NCBI GenBank assembly: GCA_945871045.1
Contig: CAMBUC010000170.1
Coordinates: forward strand, 1 to 5,047
DNA from: an uncultured bacterium
Lineage (GTDB): Bacteria > Bacillota > Clostridia > Lachnospirales > Lachnospiraceae
DNA: 5,047 nucleotides
Direction of reading: 5' to 3'
Shown here: positions 1 through 5,047 of the stretch, in pieces
How positions within the stretch are numbered: position 1 is the first letter of the stretch
How the letters are laid out: every line of letters starts with the position of its first letter
Position numbers and translations under genes: made by a program
Notes under the pieces: generated by a model
What the model was told of the DNA's origin: nothing
Seen by the model: the letters and a program-made list of their open reading frames with translations, nothing else
Database searches by the model: none

Positions 1-311
1 AGGCAGGAAATGATGTGGCCGGTACGTATGTTGGCGAAGCACACTCAGAGAGTGAAAAGGCGTTACAACTTGAACTGGCGAAGTTTAATGGTGTGATCGA
101 ATCTGCATTTGCGGAATGTGCACCTCACAGAATTTGTGCATATGTATATGATCTGTCAAATGCGTTAAATCATTTTTATCATGAGACAAAGATTCTCTCA
201 GAGAGTGATGTAGCATTACAGAAATCCTACATTGCCTTGTTGAATCTGACACGCGGAGTGTTGGAGACCTGTATTGATGTATTAGGTTTCTCGGCACCGG
301 AGCGTATGTAA
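1..311 (+). CDS. argS: Arginyl-tRNA synthetase, C-terminal fragment (5' end outside window)
   Basis: This is the 3' end of a gene that enters from the left; the reading frame is open from base 3 (GCA) to the TAA at 309-311, giving about 102 visible residues. The segment matches the all-helical DALR anticodon-binding domain that ends class I arginyl-tRNA synthetases. Visible hallmarks are the helix YVYDLSNALNHFYHETKIL, the helix LLNLTRGVLETCIDVLGF and the very typical terminal SAPERM. ArgRS charges tRNA-Arg with arginine in the cytoplasm, and this domain reads the anticodon. The catalytic core with its HIGH and KMSKS motifs lies outside the window. An in-frame GTG at 15 is internal, not a start, because the frame continues upstream of it. 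The gene appears intact at its end. It is a housekeeping gene next to, but probably not functionally part of, the metal-related operon that begins 88 bp downstream. Confidence 0.95.
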   Translation, partial: AGNDVAGTYVGEAHSESEKALQLELAKFNGVIESAFAECAPHRICAYVYDLSNALNHFYHETKILSESDVALQKSYIALLNLTRGVLETCIDVLGFSAPERM

Positions 312-328
312 TCCAAAAGCGTAGGCGG

Positions 329-360
329 CGCTGCATGTATCGTTTTTCGTGCATGCAGCG
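329..360 (+). terminator. Hairpin after argS, candidate weak terminator or attenuator
   Basis: CGCTGCATG (329-337) is the exact reverse complement of CATGCAGCG (352-360). Two G-U pairs and one A-U pair extend the stem to 12 bp around an eight-base loop (341-348) that contains TTTTT. The position, 18 bases past the argS stop, fits a transcription terminator. However, the bases after the stem (TTCCTCATAT) are not a proper T-run, so it may be inefficient, factor-dependent or an mRNA-stabilising structure. The stem is seen in the sequence; its function is inferred. Confidence 0.55.
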
Positions 361-383
361 TTCCTCATATCATCAAATGTTTA

Positions 384-393
384 GAAAGAAGGA
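384..393 (+). promoter_or_regulatory. Ribosome binding site of the first GTPase gene
   Basis: The purine-rich GAAAGAAGGA ends six bases before the ATG at 400. It supports that start, and the GTPase fold begins directly at residue 3 with no room for a longer N-terminus. No convincing -35/-10 pair was seen in 312-383, so it is not clear whether the operon has its own promoter here or is read through from argS. Confidence 0.7.
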
Positions 394-399
394 ATTAAA

Positions 400-1518
400 A
401 TGACAAAGATTGATATTGTATCCGGTTTCTTAGGGGCCGGAAAGACAACTTTTATTAAAAAGATGTTGGAAGAAGTATTTACCGGACAAAAGGTAGTCCT
501 GATCGAGAATGAATTTGGAGAGATCGGTATTGACGGTGGATTTTTAAAGGATTCCGGTATCGAGATCACAGAGATGAATTCCGGCTGTATCTGCTGTTCC
601 CTGGTAGGTGATTTTGGAAAGAACCTGAAGGAAGTGATTGAGAAGTATCATCCGGACCGGATTCTGATCGAGCCGTCCGGTGTCGGAAAGTTATCGGATG
701 TCATGAAATCTGTCATTGATGTGGAACAGACACATGATGTGGCGTTAAATGGTCTGATCACGGTTGTGAATGCCACAAAGGCAAGCAAACAGATGAAGGC
801 CTTTGGTGAGTTTTTTAACAACCAGATCGAGTATGCCACGACTATCATCTTAAGCCGCAGCCAGAATGCCACCCCTCAGCAGTTAGAACTTTGCGTGAAA
901 CAGATGCAGGCATTGAATGAAAAAGCAGCGATCATTACGACGCCCTGGGATCAGATCTCAGGAGCGGCTATGTTAAAGGTCATCGAGGGGCAGGATTCCC
1001 TGGAAATGAAACTTCTGACAGAAGAGCATGAAAAGCATGAGCACCATCATGAGGACCACGAGCATCATCATGGGGATCACGACCACCACCATGAGGACCA
1101 CGACCATCATCATGAAGACCACGACCATCATCATGAAGACCACCACCATCATGATCACGAGGAACATGAACATCATTATGACGAGCATGGAGTTTGCGCC
1201 TGCGGACATCATCATGATCACGAGGGACACCATCATGCAGACGATGTGTTTACCAGCTGGGGCAAAGAAACACCCCATAAATATGCAAAGTCGGAAATTG
1301 AGAATATCTTAAAGACGCTCAGTGATGATGAGTTCTATGGCACGATCCTGCGCGCAAAAGGAATGGTTGAAAACGTGGAAGGCGGATGGATCTATTTTGA
1401 TATGGTTCCCGGTGAGTATGAACTTCGCGAAGGTGAGCCGGACTACACGGGAAGACTTTGCGTGATCGGATGTGATCTGAAAGAAGAAGAGTTGGAACAC
1501 CTCTTTTTATTAGCATAA
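400..1518 (+). CDS. G3E-family (CobW/COG0523) GTPase with His-rich insert, putative metal chaperone
   Basis: This 372-residue cytosolic protein belongs to the G3E P-loop GTPases (CobW/YjiA/ZagA type), which use GTP binding and hydrolysis to deliver metals such as zinc or cobalt to target proteins. Visible motifs are the P-loop GFLGAGKT (9-16), ENEFGEIGID (36-45), the family metal site CICC (63-66) and the Walker B region ILIEPSG (88-94). The expected guanine-specifying NKxD is replaced by SRSQ at 152-155. Residues 210-279 form a charged insert with 37 histidines in 70 residues plus a CACG motif (266-269). It is followed by HHHADDVFTSWG (277-288) and a normal CobW C-terminal domain (about 282-371). 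Length is at the upper end for the family because of the insert. It opens a tight cluster; the next gene starts 15 bp after its stop. Metal identity cannot be read from the sequence; zinc is the likeliest guess, with cobalt or nickel possible. Confidence 0.93.
   Translation: MTKIDIVSGFLGAGKTTFIKKMLEEVFTGQKVVLIENEFGEIGIDGGFLKDSGIEITEMNSGCICCSLVGDFGKNLKEVIEKYHPDRILIEPSGVGKLSDVMKSVIDVEQTHDVALNGLITVVNATKASKQMKAFGEFFNNQIEYATTIILSRSQNATPQQLELCVKQMQALNEKAAIITTPWDQISGAAMLKVIEGQDSLEMKLLTEEHEKHEHHHEDHEHHHGDHDHHHEDHDHHHEDHDHHHEDHHHHDHEEHEHHYDEHGVCACGHHHDHEGHHHADDVFTSWGKETPHKYAKSEIENILKTLSDDEFYGTILRAKGMVENVEGGWIYFDMVPGEYELREGEPDYTGRLCVIGCDLKEEELEHLFLLA
1033..1158 (+). repeat. 21-bp tandem repeat coding the His-rich metal-binding tract
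   Basis: Six in-frame 21-bp units encode KHEHHHE, DHEHHHG, DHDHHHE, DHDHHHE, DHDHHHE and DHHHHDH. Units at 1096-1116 and 1117-1137 are identical at every base, while the flanking units differ by a few substitutions, which suggests recent duplication at the centre and older copies outside. A further 16-bp identical match (1147-1162 and 1210-1225, coding HHDHE plus the next base) shows the same sequence was reused beyond the array. The unit length is a multiple of three, so copy changes lengthen or shorten the metal-binding tract without breaking the frame. Confidence 0.9.
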
Positions 1519-1522
1519 GGAG
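1517..1522 (+). promoter_or_regulatory. Ribosome binding site overlapping the upstream stop codon
   Basis: AAGGAG begins inside the TAA stop (1516-1518) of the first GTPase gene and lies 11 bases before the ATG at 1534; a second purine run, AGGAAAG (1525-1531), is closer. The overlap suggests the two GTPase genes are translated from one mRNA, possibly with coupling. Confidence 0.65.
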
Positions 1523-1533
1523 ATAGGAAAGAA

Positions 1534-2481
1534 ATGGAAGAAATACCTGTATATTTATTTACCGGTTTTATGGATAGCGGAAAAACATCTTTGATTTCAG
1601 AAACACTGTTTGAAAACGAGTTTGGAAAAGATGCAAAAACACTCATTATCCTCTGTGAGGATGGTGATGTGGAATTGGACGAAGGAAAACTGCGGACCAT
1701 CGGTGCAAGTCTGGTTATGCTGGATGATGTCACTGAGATCACACAGGAGAAATTTCATGAACTTCATGAGAAATATCATCCGGATCAGGTGTTCATTGAG
1801 TATAACGGAACATGGGAAATAGCGCCGCTTTTAGATCTGGATGCGCCGGATGGCTGGACGATCGTGCAGACACTTACGACGGTGGATGCGACGACTTATG
1901 AGATGTATCTGAACAACATGCGTACCATGATGCTGGAACAGTTTTTTATTTCAGATGTTGTCATTTTTAATCGTTGCGATGATGAGACGCCAAAGGCGAA
2001 ATTCCGCCGAAGTGTCAAGGCAAAGAACCGAAAAGCGCAGATCGTCTATGAACGGGAAGACGGTTCTTTAGATGAAACGTATGACGAAGAACTGCCCTAT
2101 GAGATCAATACGGATTTTCTGGATATTTCGGATGCGGATTACGGCATTTTCTATATGGATATCATGGATCATCCCAAGAAATACGTGGGCAAGAAGGTAA
2201 AATATCTTGCAATGATCTATAATCCTAAGGGAAAAATGAAAAACGATGTATTTGTGGCAGGCCGGTTTGCCATGACCTGTTGCGTGGATGATATTCAGTA
2301 TATTGGTATCAAGTGTAAGTACAGCGGAGCTTCTCAGATCCAACATCGCTCCTGGGCATGGGTAACGGCAGAAGTTGCCTATGAGTTTGCCATGGAATAC
2401 AAAGGAAAAGGTCCGGTGCTTCATGCAGTTTCCGTTGAGCCGGCAGAGAAACCGGATGATGAACTGGTGTATTTTTCATAA
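1534..2481 (+). CDS. Divergent G3E GTPase fused to a YcgQ/TIGR03943-like C-terminal domain
   Basis: This 315-residue protein starts with a CobW-like GTPase domain: P-loop GFMDSGKT (11-18), a Walker B-like strand QVFIEYNG (85-92) and a guanine-specificity motif NRCD (146-149, matching NKxD). It lacks the CxCC metal site, has CEDGDVELDEG (41-51) where ENEFG is expected, and has no His-rich tract. From about residue 205 the normal CobW C-terminal domain is absent. Instead, residues about 213-285 (HPKKYVGKKVKYLAMIYNP, FVAGRFAMTCC at 240-250, then WAWVTAEV) resemble the C-terminal domain of TIGR03943/DUF1980 proteins such as Bacillus YcgQ. In Bacillus, YcgQ is the partner of the permease YcgR under zinc (Zur) control. 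The paired cysteines C249-C250, with C261, are candidate metal ligands. No membrane segment is visible, unlike full YcgQ proteins. Its place directly after the His-rich GTPase suggests a partner or acceptor role in metal transfer. The GTPase call is firm; the C-terminal domain rests on recalled motif similarity. Confidence 0.85.
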   Translation: MEEIPVYLFTGFMDSGKTSLISETLFENEFGKDAKTLIILCEDGDVELDEGKLRTIGASLVMLDDVTEITQEKFHELHEKYHPDQVFIEYNGTWEIAPLLDLDAPDGWTIVQTLTTVDATTYEMYLNNMRTMMLEQFFISDVVIFNRCDDETPKAKFRRSVKAKNRKAQIVYEREDGSLDETYDEELPYEINTDFLDISDADYGIFYMDIMDHPKKYVGKKVKYLAMIYNPKGKMKNDVFVAGRFAMTCCVDDIQYIGIKCKYSGASQIQHRSWAWVTAEVAYEFAMEYKGKGPVLHAVSVEPAEKPDDELVYFS

Positions 2482-2495
2482 AGACCTGCGAGTCC

Positions 2496-2502
2496 AAGGA
2501 GG
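2496..2502 (+). promoter_or_regulatory. Strong ribosome binding site of the BMP-domain gene
   Basis: A perfect AAGGAGG lies five bases before the ATG at 2508, in the 26-bp gap after the second GTPase gene. It fixes the start of the 643-residue protein and argues against a missed N-terminal signal sequence. Confidence 0.85.
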
Positions 2503-2507
2503 AGTTT

Positions 2508-4439
2508 ATGTCAGTAGATGATTATTTATATGCAAGAAAGATGGGACAAAAGTCAGCCAGGGCTGCGATTTCAAACGGTTCCTATCCCTATTTGCGCGCT
2601 CTGGATGAGTTTGTCGCAAGGGAAGATATCAGCGGAGAACAGCCGCTGGGCATCATTGATATTCCGTTAGATAAGATTGCAGGAACAAAAACCGTCGGAC
2701 GAAAAAATTCCTTTGCAAACAATTTTATGCCCCTTCTCGGGGAGGACACAGAGTTTGCGTCGAAATGGGAGGCTCTGTTCGAATCTCAATTGGAAGAGGG
2801 GATCCGTGATCCGATCTTTGCGTACGAATATATGACGCGTTACTATGTGCAGGAAGGCAATAAACGTGTCAGTGTCATGAAGTATGTGGGAGCCGCAAGC
2901 ATATCTGCAAACGTGATCCGGTTGCTGCCGAAAAAAACAGATGATCCCTCCAGCCGTATCTACTATGAATATGTAGATTTTTACGAGGCCTCCAAACTCT
3001 GCATGATCGATTTTTCCGTAGAGGGTTCTTATGAGGAATTGTGCAAGTTTTATGGAAAGGGATGGAAACAGCCCTGGAACGAAGAGGAGAGACAGCAGCT
3101 GCGCAGCGATTTTTCCCGTTTTGAACAGTTGTTTTTGGAAAAGAGTTCGGACCATTTAAAGAAGGTAACTGCCGGAGATGCGTTTCTGGTTTACCTTCGG
3201 GTTTATGGACGCAAGGAATTGCCTTTCCGATCCAATTATGATCTGAAAAATGAGATTGACCGGATTTGGAGGGAATTCCAGACACAGACTCAGGACCGTT
3301 CCATGAAACTTTTATTGGAGCCTACAGAACAGCCAAGTGTTTCTCTGATCAAACGGCTTCCGTTTTTGAACGGTACATCCAATCGTATATTAAAAGTAGG
3401 TTTTATTTATGGGAAAACCCCGAAGACTTCTGCGTGGACCTATGCCCATGAACTCGGAAGACTCTATCTGGAAGAAGTGTTCGCAGGTCAGATCCAGACC
3501 AAGACCTATTATCACGCCGAGTATCAGTTTTCTCCGATGGATATTCTTGAAGATGCCATTAAGGACGGTAATCAGATCATTTTTACAACCATTCCCTTTT
3601 TGAGTGCGGCCAGTCTAAAGGCTGCGGTGGCACATCCGGAGGTTAAGATACTGAACTGTTCTACCAACAGTAATTATAACAGCATCCGTACTTATTATTG
3701 CCGGATGTATGAGACGAAGTTTTTGCTTGGGCTGATCGCCGGCTCACTGGCGGGAGAAGAACGGATCGGATATATTGCAGACTATCCGATTTTTAGTACG
3801 ATCTCCAACATCAATGCATTTGCGCTGGGCGTGAAGATGGTCAATCCGAAAGCAAAGGTGCAGCTGACATGGTCTTCTTTAAAAGGGGATCTGATGCCGC
3901 AGGAGCGTCTGGATGCGGAGATCCGATACATTTCAGATAAAGATTTTATCGTTCCGGAACATCCCGACCGCAGATTCGGCCTTTATAAGCGTGAGGGTGA
4001 ACAGTTGACAAGTATTGCCACTACCGTTTGCCACTGGGGCAAATTTTATGAACAGATCATACAGGGGATCCGAAATGATGCATGGAAGACGGATACAAAC
4101 GAAAATAAAAACCGGGCCATCAATTATTGGTGGGGCATGTCAGCAGGGGTGACGGAATTGATCTGTTCCGGAAAATTGTCGGAAGAGACCAGCAGGCTTG
4201 TATCGCTCATGACAGAACTGATCAAAAACGGTCAGTTTCGGCCCTTCGATACGGAATTAGTTGATAATGAGGGAAAGGTCCATCAAAAGGCCGGTGCGCA
4301 TATGAGCCATAAAGAGATCGTAAAGATGGATTGGCTGTTGGACAATGTGGAAGGTAACGTACCTGACTTTGCGGAACTGAAAGAAGAGGCTTTGCCCCTT
4401 GTACTTTTGCAGGGAGATGTTGCACAGAAAAACAAGTAG
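2508..4439 (+). CDS. Cytosolic BMP/PnrA-like domain protein with ParB/sulfiredoxin-like N-terminal domain
   Basis: This 643-residue protein has two recognisable parts. Residues about 48-142 resemble the ParB/sulfiredoxin fold: IIDIPLDKIAG (49-59), then EEGIRDPIF (96-104) and EGNKRVSVMKYVG (116-128), which lines up with the ParB pattern of a 'GIR-P-I' strand and a G-x-R-R nucleotide-binding box. A mostly helical, unassigned region follows (about 150-290). Residues about 295-525 form a BMP (basic membrane protein/PnrA/Med) periplasmic-binding-like domain, with KVGFIYGK (296-303), ERIGYIADYPIF (418-429) and INAFALGVKMVNPKAKVQLTW (435-455). BMP proteins are normally secreted lipoproteins that bind purine nucleosides for ABC uptake. 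Here there is no signal peptide, lipobox or membrane segment, and no permease or ATPase gene is next to it. It is therefore more likely an intracellular ligand-binding or sensory protein than a transporter component. Automatic annotation as an ABC substrate-binding protein would be misleading. The ligand is unknown; the BMP assignment is firmer than the ParB-like one. Confidence 0.82.
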   Translation: MSVDDYLYARKMGQKSARAAISNGSYPYLRALDEFVAREDISGEQPLGIIDIPLDKIAGTKTVGRKNSFANNFMPLLGEDTEFASKWEALFESQLEEGIRDPIFAYEYMTRYYVQEGNKRVSVMKYVGAASISANVIRLLPKKTDDPSSRIYYEYVDFYEASKLCMIDFSVEGSYEELCKFYGKGWKQPWNEEERQQLRSDFSRFEQLFLEKSSDHLKKVTAGDAFLVYLRVYGRKELPFRSNYDLKNEIDRIWREFQTQTQDRSMKLLLEPTEQPSVSLIKRLPFLNGTSNRILKVGFIYGKTPKTSAWTYAHELGRLYLEEVFAGQIQTKTYYHAEYQFSPMDILEDAIKDGNQIIFTTIPFLSAASLKAAVAHPEVKILNCSTNSNYNSIRTYYCRMYETKFLLGLIAGSLAGEERIGYIADYPIFSTISNINAFALGVKMVNPKAKVQLTWSSLKGDLMPQERLDAEIRYISDKDFIVPEHPDRRFGLYKREGEQLTSIATTVCHWGKFYEQIIQGIRNDAWKTDTNENKNRAINYWWGMSAGVTELICSGKLSEETSRLVSLMTELIKNGQFRPFDTELVDNEGKVHQKAGAHMSHKEIVKMDWLLDNVEGNVPDFAELKEEALPLVLLQGDVAQKNK

Positions 4440-4451
4440 GGAGATGTTTAC

Positions 4452-4457
4452 AGGGAG
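4452..4457 (+). promoter_or_regulatory. Ribosome binding site of the metallophosphoesterase gene
   Basis: AGGGAG lies nine bases before the ATG at 4467. A closer ATG at 4459 reads only three codons before a stop, so 4467 is the supported start. Confidence 0.7.
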
Positions 4458-4466
4458 CATGCGATT

Positions 4467-5047
4467 ATGAAAATATTGACACTGGCGGATGTGGAGTCGA
4501 AAGGCTTATGGGATTATCTGGATCGTGATTATCTCCGGAGTTTTGATCTGATCCTTGCAGCCGGAGACCTGAATCCGGACTATCTGGAATATTTGGGATT
4601 GTATTCACAGGCAGATATTCTCCATGTATACGGAAATCATGACAGGACACATGAAAAACGAAGCCCTGAGGGCTGCATTTGTGTGGAGGACAAGATTTAT
4701 AACTATAAAGGAATCCGCGTGCTTGGCCTAGGCGGAAGCATCCGATATAAGCCGGGACCGGATCAGTATACGGAAGCAGAGATGAAACGCCGCATCAAAA
4801 AACTGAGATGGCAGCTGATGCGAAACGGGGGATTTGATATTTTATTGGCCCATTCTCCGGCACGGGGGCTTGGTGATGCAGAGGATCCGACACACAAAGG
4901 GTTTGAGTGTCTGAAAAAGTTACTGGATGACTATCAGCCGAAATATATGGTGCACGGACATGTGCACATGAATTATGGTGTGAATCGTGAACGTACGATT
5001 TCTTATGGTGCAACGACAATTGTCAACGCCTATGAGAAATATGAGTT
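4467..5047 (+). CDS. Small calcineurin-like metallophosphoesterase, 3' end outside window
   Basis: The frame is open from ATG 4467 to the right edge, giving 193 residues with no stop. The metal-binding motifs of calcineurin-like phosphoesterases occur in order: ADVES with D8 near the N-terminus, AAGDL (31-35, D34), YGNHDR (55-60), LAHSP (127-131) and VHGHVHMN (162-169, the GHxH motif). These residues normally hold two metal ions (Mn, Fe or Zn) that drive phosphoester hydrolysis in the cytoplasm. The first motif reads D-x-E rather than the usual D-x-H, so one metal ligand differs. The size and lack of extra domains resemble the small YfcE-type or UDP-diacylglucosamine hydrolase-like single-domain enzymes, but the substrate cannot be told. 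It starts 27 bp after the BMP-domain gene and is likely in the same operon. Most of the domain is visible; only a short C-terminal part should be missing. Confidence 0.88.
   Translation, partial: MKILTLADVESKGLWDYLDRDYLRSFDLILAAGDLNPDYLEYLGLYSQADILHVYGNHDRTHEKRSPEGCICVEDKIYNYKGIRVLGLGGSIRYKPGPDQYTEAEMKRRIKKLRWQLMRNGGFDILLAHSPARGLGDAEDPTHKGFECLKKLLDDYQPKYMVHGHVHMNYGVNRERTISYGATTIVNAYEKYE

Noticed and set aside
15..17. GTG as the start of a small separate gene
   Set aside because: The frame is open upstream to the window edge and the protein is plainly the C-terminus of ArgRS.
361..383. Possible Zur box or other metal-responsive operator
   Set aside because: The AT-rich sequence has no clear inverted repeat resembling known Zur or related operators.
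1033..1158. Direct repeats that could suggest a CRISPR array
   Set aside because: The 21-bp units are contiguous with no unique spacers and stay in frame within a coding region.
973..1278. Minus-strand open frame rich in Met and Val runs, looking like a membrane protein
   Set aside because: It is the complement of the His/Asp repeat (CAT/CAC codons read as ATG/GTG). The + strand frame has a clear GTPase fold and ribosome binding site.
1534..2481. Second GTPase as a decaying duplicate of the first
   Set aside because: The frame is intact, P-loop and NRCD are kept, and a different, well-conserved-looking C-terminal domain is present, so it looks like a specialised gene rather than a pseudogene.
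2508..2600. Signal peptide or lipobox expected for a BMP lipoprotein
   Set aside because: The first 30 residues are polar and charged with no hydrophobic core and no cysteine, and the start is fixed by a perfect ribosome binding site.
2667..3285. Two long overlapping minus-strand open frames (162 and 136 codons)
   Set aside because: They lie opposite the BMP-domain gene, have no recognisable domain or ribosome binding site, and are shadows of its codon pattern.

Overview
This 5,047 bp window looks like chromosomal DNA of a low-to-mid GC Firmicute, most likely a clostridial gut-type species (Lachnospiraceae-like). The reasons are strong AAGGAGG-type ribosome binding sites, tight co-directional gene packing, a clostridial-style ArgRS C-terminus, and a pair of CobW-family GTPases of a type I associate with Clostridia. 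The taxonomic call is inference; there is no rRNA or marker gene to settle it. All five genes lie on the + strand, and no tRNA, rRNA, CRISPR array, insertion sequence or phage gene was seen.

Layout: (1) 1-311 is the 3' end of arginyl-tRNA synthetase (argS). (2) 312-399 is a short intergenic spacer with a strong 12-bp hairpin (329-360) but a poor T-tract. (3) 400-1518 encodes a G3E/CobW (COG0523) GTPase with an extreme His-rich metal-binding insert, coded partly by a 21-bp tandem repeat. (4) 1534-2481 encodes a second, divergent G3E GTPase whose C-terminal part resembles the C-terminal domain of YcgQ/TIGR03943 (DUF1980) proteins. (5) 2508-4439 encodes a 643-residue protein with no signal peptide, joining a ParB/sulfiredoxin-like N-terminal domain to a BMP/PnrA-type (nucleoside-binding lipoprotein family) domain. 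(6) 4467 to the window end encodes a small metallophosphoesterase, cut off at the 3' edge.

Genes 3-6 are separated by only 15, 26 and 27 bp, each with its own ribosome binding site, so they probably form one operon downstream of argS. The first two products point to intracellular metal delivery (zinc is the best guess from known COG0523 and YcgQ links). The third suggests sensing of a small ligand, possibly a nucleoside, inside the cell. The fourth is a metal-dependent phosphoesterase and could be a client of the metal chaperones. How the four act together is not known to me; the module is the most interesting part of the window. The two GTPases have lost different parts of the standard G3E motif set, which may mean they work as a pair.
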